Positions 16,549-23,940 of a DNA stretch of 46,825 nt are shown one piece after another (the stretch's first letter is position 1; every line of letters begins with the position of its first letter). The stretch comes from Opitutia bacterium UBA4506 (GTDB taxonomy: Bacteria; Verrucomicrobiota; Verrucomicrobiia; Opitutales; Puniceicoccaceae), in the NCBI GenBank assembly GCA_002388665.1, contig DGMY01000064.1, positions 1 to 46,825 on the forward strand, read 5' to 3'. The notes under the pieces are model-generated. The model worked only from the letters and a program-made list of their open reading frames with translations, ran no database searches and had not been told where the DNA came from. The position numbers were made by a program, and so were the translations under genes.

Positions 16549-17487
16549 ATGCAACGAGTGAAATTGAGTGAGGCTGACGCGCAGCCGGTATTGATTGTGG
16601 GGTCGGTCGGCTATGACGACATTGAAACCCCTCATGGTAAGGACACCCGGATCTTGGGTGGATCGGCATCTTACGCCTGTCTCGCTTCCAGTTATTTTGC
16701 TCCGACACGGATGGTCGCCGTAGTAGGAAACGACTTTTCGGAGGCCGACCGCCGTCGATTGGACGATCACGGGATCGACACCGCGGGATTGCAGGAAGAC
16801 CTGAGCGGTCCCACCTTCACCTGGTCGGGGAAGTATCTCGACGATTTTAATGATCGGGAGACCCTGGACATTCAATTGAATGTATTCGAAAAGTTTGAGC
16901 CGGTGCTTCCCGACGCCCAAAAGGACTCACGGTTCGTATTGTTGGGCAATATTCACCCCGGCCTCCAGGCGCACGTATTGGATCAGCTCGTGGCTGAGGA
17001 CGCATTTGTCGCCGTGGATACGATCGACCTTTGGATTACCACCGCGAAGCCTGCTTTTCTTGAACTGCTCAAGCGTGTGGATTTTCTGGTCATCAACGAC
17101 AGTGAATCAGAGCTTCTCACCGGTGAGTCCAATATCATCAAAGCCGGAGCTGCTCTGCGACAACTCGGACCCGATAAGGTTGTCATCAAGAAAGGGGCGC
17201 ATGGGGCCTATTTCTTCTATGAAAACGGCCTCTTTGCCTTGCCCGCTTATCCGGTGACAGAATTGCGCGACCCAACCGGAGCGGGGGATACCTTCCTTGG
17301 GGCAGTTATGGGAATGCTTGCCGCATTGAATAAGACAGACATTGATTCGATTAAGCAGGCCCTCTTCTACGGGACCGCTGTAGCCAGTCTGACCGTGGAA
17401 GCCTTCAGCTGTGACCGGCTCGAATCGGGCGGAGTCGAGACCATCGAGTCACGCGTCAAAGAGTTGAAGCAAATGACCCAGCTGTAA
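16549..17487 (+). CDS. PfkB-family carbohydrate/nucleoside kinase of unknown substrate
   Basis: 312 residues. It has a ribokinase-fold N terminus (VLIVGSVGYDDIETP, ILGGSASYAC) and the PfkB C-terminal signature LRDPTGAGDTFLGAVMG with the catalytic Asp in GAGD. It differs from the fructokinase at 11902 in the sugar-binding region: GSVGYDD in place of GELLWDIFP, and GGSASY in place of GGAPCN. Families of this type include adenosine kinase-like and sugar kinases whose substrates have not been determined. It stands alone, with a 239-bp upstream gap and a strong terminator downstream, so it is probably monocistronic. Confidence 0.78.
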   Translation: MQRVKLSEADAQPVLIVGSVGYDDIETPHGKDTRILGGSASYACLASSYFAPTRMVAVVGNDFSEADRRRLDDHGIDTAGLQEDLSGPTFTWSGKYLDDFNDRETLDIQLNVFEKFEPVLPDAQKDSRFVLLGNIHPGLQAHVLDQLVAEDAFVAVDTIDLWITTAKPAFLELLKRVDFLVINDSESELLTGESNIIKAGAALRQLGPDKVVIKKGAHGAYFFYENGLFALPAYPVTELRDPTGAGDTFLGAVMGMLAALNKTDIDSIKQALFYGTAVASLTVEAFSCDRLESGGVETIESRVKELKQMTQL

Positions 17488-17805
17488 GGGCTCTGATGGT
17501 TCGGGATTTTGCCTGAACCGCTTCGATTAAAATTTACGCAGCTACGGCTGCGCGGCAACGGCTTGAAGGAGGATTCCTTCAGGCCGTTTTGCATGGCCGG
17601 TTCGAGGCAGCCGCGCGAGACTAACGTGCTTTGAATCCGGTAAAGGACTAGATCTATTTCAAAGGGCACATAAACCACGACGGGTCGGGGAAAGCCTGAA
17701 TGCCTATGCTTCCTGCCCTGGCTGCCCATTGGGTCTAGGCGAAGGTATTACACCCGCACCTACTCTGTATCCGCCAAGAAACTACGCGCTGCCCGAAGGC
17801 GTGCC
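17488..17805. other. 318-bp convergent intergenic region
   Basis: Lies between the 3' ends of the plus-strand PfkB kinase and the minus-strand dUTPase-like gene. It holds the intrinsic terminator at 17557-17590 and no credible reading frame. The remainder is unremarkable GC-rich sequence. Confidence 0.5.
17557..17590 (+). terminator. Intrinsic terminator after the PfkB kinase
   Basis: AACGGCTTGAAGGA (17557-17570) pairs with TCCTTCAGGCCGTT (17575-17588) over 14 bp with one G-T wobble and a GGAT loop, followed by TT to complete a run of four T. It lies about 70 bases after the kinase stop codon. Confidence 0.75.
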
Positions 17806-18180
17806 TTAGTTGATGTGGCGGGAATCGTCGTGGTCTTTCTCGGTATAGCCTGATTCCTGTCGCTGATGGTTTACCTTGTTCTTGGCGAGGTAGGCATTGT
17901 AGACATCGTCGGCGCTCATTCCGAGGGCTTGGGCGGAAGAAATGAGGAAGTGGAAAAGGTCGACGACCTCGACGCGGGCGTTTTGCTCGTCGAACTCCTG
18001 ATACTTGGCCCACCATTTCCACGGAACAGAGTCAATGAGCTCGGCGAGCTCCTGTTGCATGGCGCGGGAATAGTTCAGGACCCACTCGGTCTTTTTCTCG
18101 GGCGTCATATCGCGGAGGTTCACCCCAATGCGCTCGTTCAATTTTTCCTGCAGGTCGAAAAGCTCCTCAAATTTATCCAT
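17806..18180 (-). CDS. All-alpha (dimeric-type) dUTPase / MazG-superfamily protein
   Basis: 124 residues from the Met at 18180. Translation from 18258 would add 26 residues unlike the family. All-alpha NTP pyrophosphohydrolase signatures are visible: FDLQEKLNERIG at the N terminus, metal-binding QQELAELID, and ARVEVVDLFHF, the E-x2-E...E-x2-D pattern. The C-terminal DVYNAYLAKNKVNHQRQ is typical of dimeric dUTPases. The enzyme would hydrolyse dUTP to dUMP and pyrophosphate to keep uracil out of DNA. It is shorter than many dUTPases of this fold. It sits alone between convergent and divergent neighbours. Another MazG-like NTPase specificity is possible. Confidence 0.75.
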   Translation of the reverse strand: MDKFEELFDLQEKLNERIGVNLRDMTPEKKTEWVLNYSRAMQQELAELIDSVPWKWWAKYQEFDEQNARVEVVDLFHFLISSAQALGMSADDVYNAYLAKNKVNHQRQESGYTEKDHDDSRHIN

Positions 18181-18381
18181 GTGCCGCAGTGAAACAACTT
18201 GGTGGTGGAAAAACAATCCTCGAAGCGGGGTCATTGGGTGATTGGCGCAAGTTGTCAAAAATACGGGTTGGATGCCTCTGAAACGGCCAGAATTTGGCCT
18301 GAAATCACATAAATTGATGAAACTGGGTAAAACCCCACTCTTGCCATTAGGGATGAGCTGCGCTAATCGGTCAGGTTTTAC

Positions 18382-19881
18382 ATGCCAGAAACTGAGAAAA
18401 ACAGTCTACCCAAAATCCTCATCATCGACGATGACAATGAGATCCGGTACTCGCTGAAGCGCGTACTGCGAAATTTGGATGCTGAGCTGCATGAAGCGGA
18501 CAGCGGAGAGGAGGGGCTCAAGCAAGCGGAGAAAGAGAAGCCCGCAGTCATCCTGCTCGATAATCGAATGGGAGGAATCAGCGGGATGGAAACCCTGCAG
18601 AATCTTCGGGCCCTGGGCGGTGGATCGATCGTGATCATGATGACCGCTCATGGCACGACGCAGACCGCGATCGAGGCGATGAAGTATGGTGCCTATGATT
18701 ACCTCATGAAGCCATTCGAGCCCGAGCGCATCATCGAGCTCGTGACAAAGGGGCTTCGCACCTATCGGGATCGAACCTCGTCGGGTAGTTACGAACCCAA
18801 ACTGAAAGTCGAGGACTACGCCGAAGGGATTGTCGGTAGTTCGGAGAGCATGCAGTTGGTCCTCAAGCAAGTTGGGCAAGTGACCGCCAGTGACGCTACC
18901 GTGATGATCACAGGTGAAAGCGGTACCGGGAAAGAACTCGTCGCCCGCTGCATTCACGATCACAGCCTCCGCTCGAAGAAGAATTTTATCGCGGTCAATT
19001 GTGCTGCGATCCCGGATAACCTCATTGAGAGTGAGTTGTTTGGGCACGAGAAAGGTTCCTTCACCGGTGCGACCTCGCAGCGGCAGGGGAAGTTCGAACT
19101 ATGTGACGGGGGAACTCTCTTTCTCGACGAAGTGGGGGACATGGCCCTTCCCACGCAGACCAAGATCTTGCGAGCAATCCAGGAAGGAGAGATTCAGCGA
19201 GTAGGGGGATCCTCCCCGATTCAGGTGAATGTGCGGGTAATCGCCGCCACGAATCGGGATATTGAGGACATGGTCAAAACCCAGGATTTTCGGGAAGACC
19301 TCTACTACCGGTTGAACGTTTTCCGGATCCGGATCCCACCGTTGCGGGAGCGACGCGAAGATATTCCTGAGATTATTGATTACCACCTTCAACGGCTTGC
19401 GAAGCAGAAGAAAATTCGGGCGCGGACCATTTCCGAGGAAGCGCTCGAAGTGATGAAGGCGCAGCCGTGGAACGGGAATGTGCGCGAATTGGAGAATGTG
19501 GTCTACCGCAGCGCAGTTGTCGCCCAAGGGGGGACCATCTTTGTCACTGATCTTCCGTCGGATTTAGAGAACGCCCTGAGCCCGGACGCTGCTACCGATG
19601 AAGGCTCCGCGCCCCAAGGAGGGTCTTCGTCCTCGGACGGTGTGGATGACGCAAGCGGAGAAGAGGTTGGCAAACTGTACGACGAACTCTTCTCGGCTTT
19701 GAGCGGGAATGCGGATGGCCATTTGCTTCAAGTCGTTGAACATGCCATGATTCGTCGAGCAATGAAGCACGTTGATAACAATCAGGCCAAGGCGGCCTCA
19801 CTTCTTGGGATTTCCAAGAGCACATTACGAACTAGACTTTCTCTGTTGCGTTCAGAGGAATCCAAAAGCGACTCAGAATAA
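18382..19881 (+). CDS. Sigma-54-dependent response regulator (NtrC family)
   Basis: 499 residues. Receiver domain ~12-125 with acidic pocket IDDDNE and phospho-acceptor Asp60. Note LLDNRMGG, where the usual Pro after Met is Gly. AAA+ domain ~148-385 with Walker A GESGTGKE (178-185), the sigma-54 contact loop GSFTGA (225-230) and Walker B TLFLDEVGD. Acidic/Ser-rich linker ~395-430. Fis-type helix-turn-helix at the C terminus (NQAKAASLLGISKSTLRTRL). When phosphorylated it should activate RpoN promoters. No histidine kinase is encoded nearby. Its TAA overlaps the ATG of the ketosynthase gene (TAATG), so the regulator is probably translationally coupled to the lipid genes. I could not find a convincing -24/-12 element upstream. 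Confidence 0.92.
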   Translation: MPETEKNSLPKILIIDDDNEIRYSLKRVLRNLDAELHEADSGEEGLKQAEKEKPAVILLDNRMGGISGMETLQNLRALGGGSIVIMMTAHGTTQTAIEAMKYGAYDYLMKPFEPERIIELVTKGLRTYRDRTSSGSYEPKLKVEDYAEGIVGSSESMQLVLKQVGQVTASDATVMITGESGTGKELVARCIHDHSLRSKKNFIAVNCAAIPDNLIESELFGHEKGSFTGATSQRQGKFELCDGGTLFLDEVGDMALPTQTKILRAIQEGEIQRVGGSSPIQVNVRVIAATNRDIEDMVKTQDFREDLYYRLNVFRIRIPPLRERREDIPEIIDYHLQRLAKQKKIRARTISEEALEVMKAQPWNGNVRELENVVYRSAVVAQGGTIFVTDLPSDLENALSPDAATDEGSAPQGGSSSSDGVDDASGEEVGKLYDELFSALSGNADGHLLQVVEHAMIRRAMKHVDNNQAKAASLLGISKSTLRTRLSLLRSEESKSDSE

Positions 19882-21119
19882 TGGATGACGACCGCAGGAT
19901 CGTGATAACAGGCGTGGGATTGACCGCGCCCAATGGCAATGACCTTTCGGAATTTCGGGAGAACCTCCTCGAGTGCCGCCCTCGGATCGGCACATTGGAT
20001 CTCCGGTATATGGGACCGACACCGGCGGGGATCTGTGATTTTGACCCGCTGAAGCATCAGAAAAAGCGTGAGCTGCGCGTGGGAACCCGGGCCGGTAGCG
20101 TCTCTATCTATTGCGCCAAAGAGAGTCTCGCTGATTCGGGATTGGAATGGGAGTCGATGGATTCCAATCGGATCGGAATCTACGTGGGGACGACCGAGCA
20201 CGGCAACGTTGAGACCGAAAACGAAGTCTACAACATCTCGCAGTTTAACTACGACACCAAGTTCTGGTCGCACCACCACAACCCGCGTACCGTGGCCAAC
20301 AATCCGGCTGGGGAAGTGACTCTGAATCTTGGGATTCACGGTCCTCACTACACCATCGGGGCGGCTTGCGCCGCTGGGAACGCCGGAATGATCCAAGGCG
20401 CCCAGATGCTGTTGCTGGGAGAAGTCGATGTGGCTGTCGCCGGGGGAGTCAGTGAAAGCATTCGCAGTTTTGGAATTTTTGCAGGGTTTCGTAGCCAGGG
20501 GGCTTTGGCCACGCACGAAGACCCGAATCAGGCCAGTCGTCCATTCGACATGGACCGCAATGGCATTGTGGTGAGTGAAGGAGGGGCACTGTATGTCCTC
20601 GAGCGTCTGAGCGATGCCAAGAAGCGTGGGGCGAAGATCCACGCCGAGATTACCGGATGGTGCCTGAATTCAGATGCCTCGGACTATGTGTTGCCCAATG
20701 CGGAGCGCCAAGCCGAGTGCATGACCCGGGCCCTGAAGATGGCAAAGCTCAACCCTGAGGACATCGGGATCGTCAGCACCCACGCGACAGCAACCAAGCA
20801 GGGTGATATTCAAGAGTGTAAGGCGGTTCGATCCGTGTTTGGCGAATCGGACAGTACCTACATCAATAACACCAAGAGCTACATTGGCCACTGCATGGGT
20901 GCTGCGGGTTCCCTGGAGTTGGCGGGGAACATTCCGTCGTTCGAAGACGGTATCGTTCATCCGACAATCAATGTGGATAGCCTTGACCCCGAATGTGATT
21001 TGCCCAACTTGGTGATCAATGAGCCGCGGGAAGGGGTCAAAGTTGACGCCATTCTCAACAGCTCGTTCGGGATGCTGGGAATCAACTCAGCCCTGATCAT
21101 TCGTCGGTTTGCCGACTAA
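19881..21119 (+). CDS. Beta-ketoacyl-ACP synthase II (FabF-like)
   Basis: 412 residues, thiolase-fold condensing enzyme. Active-site Cys163 in GAACAAGNAG, His301 in STHATATKQGD, Lys332 and His337 in NTKSYIGHCMGAAG reproduce the Cys-His-His-Lys set of E. coli FabF at almost the same positions. It should elongate an acyl-ACP with malonyl-ACP. It starts on the last base of the NtrC-type gene and is followed after 15 bases by an acyl carrier protein, which is probably its partner. That pairing and the downstream CrtI-like redox enzyme suggest a specialised acyl product over bulk fatty acids. No fabG or fabZ homologue is present locally. Confidence 0.88.
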   Translation: MDDDRRIVITGVGLTAPNGNDLSEFRENLLECRPRIGTLDLRYMGPTPAGICDFDPLKHQKKRELRVGTRAGSVSIYCAKESLADSGLEWESMDSNRIGIYVGTTEHGNVETENEVYNISQFNYDTKFWSHHHNPRTVANNPAGEVTLNLGIHGPHYTIGAACAAGNAGMIQGAQMLLLGEVDVAVAGGVSESIRSFGIFAGFRSQGALATHEDPNQASRPFDMDRNGIVVSEGGALYVLERLSDAKKRGAKIHAEITGWCLNSDASDYVLPNAERQAECMTRALKMAKLNPEDIGIVSTHATATKQGDIQECKAVRSVFGESDSTYINNTKSYIGHCMGAAGSLELAGNIPSFEDGIVHPTINVDSLDPECDLPNLVINEPREGVKVDAILNSSFGMLGINSALIIRRFAD

Positions 21120-21134
21120 AAAAACCTTTCAATC

Positions 21135-21389
21135 ATGACTAAAGAAGAAGTTCAGAAAATCGTTCTCGATATCATCGAAGAGATCGCTCCCGATGAGGAT
21201 GTCTCCTCCATTAAACCTGAGGTACGCCTTCGGGATCAGCTCGATCTCGATTCCATGGACTTCCTGGATATCGTCATGGAGCTGCGCAAACAGCACGGCA
21301 TCGAGGTGCCTGAAGAGGACTACCCAAAGCTCGCGAGCTTGGAGAGCTGCGGAGAGTATTTGACTCCGAAGTTTAACGCGAAAGCCTGA
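21135..21389 (+). CDS. Acyl carrier protein
   Basis: 84 residues, acidic, four-helix ACP. Ser40 in LDLDSMDFLD is the 4'-phosphopantetheine attachment site; the usual DSL is DSM here. It sits between the FabF-like synthase (15-base gap) and the CrtI-like oxidoreductase (55-base gap). The housekeeping ACP normally lies beside fabG or fabF in a full fab cluster, so this copy may be a dedicated carrier for the local pathway. Its C-terminal tail (EYLTPKFNAKA) is a few residues longer than in E. coli AcpP. Confidence 0.9.
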   Translation: MTKEEVQKIVLDIIEEIAPDEDVSSIKPEVRLRDQLDLDSMDFLDIVMELRKQHGIEVPEEDYPKLASLESCGEYLTPKFNAKA

Positions 21390-21443
21390 GTCCCCTGCAC
21401 GGGGATTCCGGGCGGAATCCGTGAATCATCTTAAATCGCCCGA

Positions 21444-22841
21444 ATGAGTCAAAACTACGACGTTGTTGTCATTGGCGCCGGCATGTCGGGTTTGGCGGCC
21501 GCCATCCGTGTCGCCTTGGCCGGTAAGTCGGTCCTCGTTGTCGAAAAACACGACGCACCGGGTGGACTGAACAGTTTCTACCGACAGGAGGGGCGCGTTT
21601 TCGATGTGGGACTGCATGCCTTGACCAACTATGCGGAGAAGGGGCAGAAAAGGGCCCCCCTCAACAAGATTTTTCGTCAGCTGCGGATTCCCCGGGAAGC
21701 CTTTGATCTGAACCCGCAAGTCGGGTCACGGATTCGGTTTCCCGAAGCGAGCCTGCGTTTTACGAACGACCCGGCGTCTCTGGAGTCAGAGATCGCGGCT
21801 AATTTTCCGGATTGCCTGGAGGGGTACCGGAACGTCGTCCGGTTCGTCGAGGAGAGGGATGCAACGGCGCTGGAGGATCGGGGAGAGATGGCGGGATCGT
21901 TTCTCGCGCAGCACCTTCCGGATCCGTTGCTGCGGGAGATGCTTCTATGCCCCATCCTGTACTATGGAAGTGCGACGGAAGATGATCTGGATCTTGATCA
22001 ATTTGTGATCCTCTTCCGCTCTCTGTTTCTCGAAGGATTTTCGCGGCCGGTCGACGGCGTCCGAACCATTATCCGGGCTCTCTTGAAAAAATTGAAGGAA
22101 GTCGGTGGGGACCGCCGGATGAATTGTGGGGTGGCCCGCATCGTGACCCGCGATGACCGCGTGGAAGAGATCGAATTGGATTCGGGCGAGCTGATCCGAG
22201 CCGGTTCCGTTCTCTCGAGTGCCGGTCTGGTCGAGACCAATCGCCTGTGTGGGCTGAACGATCCCGGGGATCGGGTGGGGCGACTGTCGTTCGTTGAAAC
22301 GATATCGGTCTACAAAGAAAATCCCGGAAACTTCGGATGGAACGACACCATTACCTTTTTCTCGACGCGCAGACCTTTCCGCTATCGGCGGCCGGAGGAC
22401 GAGTTGGTGGACCCGGGGAGTGGCGTGATCTGTATTCCAAATCACTACCAATATGGTGGAGGACGCTCCTTGAAAGAAGGACTGGTCCGGCTCACTGCAT
22501 TGGCGAACTTTGACCAATGGAAGGCCTTGCCGAAGGAAGAGTATCAAGAGCGCAAGGCTGATTGGTTTGAGAGACTGCAGCAGGTAGCCCGCGAAGTTCT
22601 CCCGACCCCGACCAAGGACCCTAGGCAGTCTCTTGTGGCGCGGGACATGTTTACCCCGCTCACGGTGGAGAAGTATACTAGCCATCTGGGAGGGGCAGTC
22701 TATGGCTCGTCGCACAAGGCCAAGGACGGGCGCACCGATTTCGATAACCTCTATCTTTGCGGAACTGATCAAGGCTTTCTCGGTATCGTCGGGGCCATGC
22801 TCAGTGGGATCTCAATTGCCAACCGCTACGTCGTCGCCTGA
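21444..22841 (+). CDS. CrtI-like NAD(P)/FAD-dependent oxidoreductase
   Basis: 465 residues. The N-terminal FAD-binding Rossmann motif VIGAGMSGLAAA (9-20) is followed by a Glu-Lys at the end of the second strand and APGGLNSF, as in phytoene desaturases and retinol saturases. The C-terminal FAD motif is NLYLCGTDQGFLGIVGAMLSGI. Family members desaturate, isomerise or saturate polyene or prenyl chains. Being last in a regulator-KS-ACP-oxidoreductase series suggests it acts on an ACP-bound or free acyl chain, but substrate and direction are unknown. No phytoene synthase or other carotenoid gene is nearby, which argues against carotenoid synthesis. Confidence 0.8.
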   Translation: MSQNYDVVVIGAGMSGLAAAIRVALAGKSVLVVEKHDAPGGLNSFYRQEGRVFDVGLHALTNYAEKGQKRAPLNKIFRQLRIPREAFDLNPQVGSRIRFPEASLRFTNDPASLESEIAANFPDCLEGYRNVVRFVEERDATALEDRGEMAGSFLAQHLPDPLLREMLLCPILYYGSATEDDLDLDQFVILFRSLFLEGFSRPVDGVRTIIRALLKKLKEVGGDRRMNCGVARIVTRDDRVEEIELDSGELIRAGSVLSSAGLVETNRLCGLNDPGDRVGRLSFVETISVYKENPGNFGWNDTITFFSTRRPFRYRRPEDELVDPGSGVICIPNHYQYGGGRSLKEGLVRLTALANFDQWKALPKEEYQERKADWFERLQQVAREVLPTPTKDPRQSLVARDMFTPLTVEKYTSHLGGAVYGSSHKAKDGRTDFDNLYLCGTDQGFLGIVGAMLSGISIANRYVVA

Positions 22842-22920
22842 TTGAGGTTTTTCGGGACAAAGAGATGGGAGATAGCGCCCTTGTCGCGGATATGGGATAG
22901 GGGAAATGGGATATTGGATA

Positions 22921-22980
22921 TGGGGATGCCGGAGGCATCCGATCGAATAGCCGGTGGTTGAGCGGAGCGGCATCACCGGA
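22921..22980 (-). repeat. Inverted, divergent copy of the hairpin repeat unit
   Basis: GGATGCC (22924-22930) faces GGCATCC (22934-22940). After a short spacer CCGGTG... (from 22951) faces CACCGG (~22974-22979). Reverse-complemented, the order and sequence match the central part of the direct units starting at 23161, including the GGCTATT linker between hairpins. Confidence 0.65.
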
Positions 22981-23046
22981 AACTGAACTCAAAAAATGGT
23001 AAGGCTGGAGCGTGCAGATCCTTTGCGTGGTGGCTGGGTGGGATCG

Positions 23047-23085
23047 AACATTAAACTTTAAACATTAAACGTTAAACATTGAACG
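23047..23085. repeat. Degenerate heptamer tract (AACRTTA)
   Basis: Five consecutive 7-mers from 23047: AACATTA, AACTTTA, AACATTA, AACGTTA, AACATTG. The complementary form (CGTTTAA/CGTTGGA/AGTTTAA) recurs before each hairpin unit, at about 23127-23153, 23321-23360, 23524-23550 and 23717-23755. Each later tract ends in CGTTCGCTATC. Confidence 0.7.
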
Positions 23086-23160
23086 GGGGATGGGAAACAA
23101 GGCTCTTTGGAAGCGTTGGAAGTTGGACGTTTAACGTTTAAAGTTTAACGTTCGCTATCT

Positions 23161-23823
23161 AAATCCATCCACGCTGAAGGCGTGCCATCGATTCGCGGCA
23201 TGCTGGCATCCTTTCAGGATGCGGGAGAGTGTGGGATGGTTGCCCGGTGGTGTCGCTCCGCTCAACCACCGGCTATTGGCTGTCATCCCTCCGGGATTGG
23301 GGATTCAGTCCTCCCTGAGCGTTGGATGTTTAAAGTTGGACGTTTAAAGTTTAACGTTCGCTATCTAAATCCATCCACGCTGAAGGCGTGCCAGCGACTC
23401 GCGGCCTGCTGGCATCCCTTTAGGATGCGGGACGGTGGGATGATTTCCCGGTGGTGTCGCTCCGCTCAACCACCGGCTATTGGCTGTCATCCCTCCGGGA
23501 TGGGAGATTCAGTCTTCCCTGAGCGTTGAACGTTTAAAGTTTAACGTTCGCTATCCAAATCCATCCACCCTGAAGCTGTGCCAGCGACTCGCGGCCTGCT
23601 GGCATCCCTTCAGGATGCGGCAGAGTGTGGGATGGTTGCCCGGTGGTGTCGCTCCGCTCAACCACCGGCTATTGGCTGTCATCCCTCCGGGATGGAGATT
23701 CAGTCTTCCCTGAGCGTTGGACGTTTAACGTTGGAAGTTCAAAGTTTAACGTTCGCTATCCAAATCCATCCACGCTGAAGGCGTGCCAGCGACTCGCGGC
23801 CTGCTGGCATCCCTTCAGGATGT
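23161..23823 (+). repeat. Four direct ~190-206-bp composite repeat units with conserved hairpins
   Basis: Units begin with AAATCCATCCAC at 23161, 23367, 23557 and 23762; the last stops near 23823. Taking unit 2, four stems are visible: CACGC/GCGTG (23376-23390), GCATCC/GGATGC (23412-23428), CCGGTGGT/ACCACCGG (23448-23476) and CATCCC/GGGATG (23488-23502). Loops differ slightly between copies while stems stay intact, which suggests selection on structure or recent copying. This is not a CRISPR: units are too long and have no unique spacers. Confidence 0.85.
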
Positions 23824-23940
23824 GGGGACTCTGAATTGCCATCTGAGCCGACGCAGAGAGAGAACGAGTCTCATATGTGAGGGATGGTTGCTTTGTGGGG
23901 TTGCAATCAGGGTCTTGTGGGTCTACCGCTTAAAAGCTTC

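Larger units (their letters stand above)
22842..23940. other. 1.1-kb non-coding repeat region
   Basis: Between the CrtI-like gene and serA. In order it holds degenerate ATGGGATAT-like low-complexity sequence (~22890-22925), an inverted repeat-unit copy (22921-22980), a heptamer tract (23047-23085), then four direct units (from 23161). About 120 bp of unique sequence precedes serA and probably carries its promoter. Open frames through the units are products of repetition and have no family resemblance. Confidence 0.75.

Noticed and set aside
18259..18381. Sigma-54 promoter upstream of the NtrC-type regulator
   Set aside because: No GG-N10-GC pair with good flanking consensus was found; TTGGCGCAAGTTGTC has the wrong spacing.
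22921..23823. Possible CRISPR array
   Set aside because: Units are about 200 bp, contain internal hairpins and lack short repeats separated by unique spacers; no cas genes are present.
23182..23834. Several open frames of 60-115 codons (Arg/Trp/His/Pro-rich) across the repeat array
   Set aside because: They are translations of the hairpin repeat units in different frames, repeat the same peptide at unit period, and have no family resemblance or ribosome-binding site.
23901..23929. Possible sigma-70 promoter for serA (TTGCAA, 17 bp, TACCGC)
   Set aside because: The -10 hexamer matches the consensus poorly, so I cannot support it over chance.
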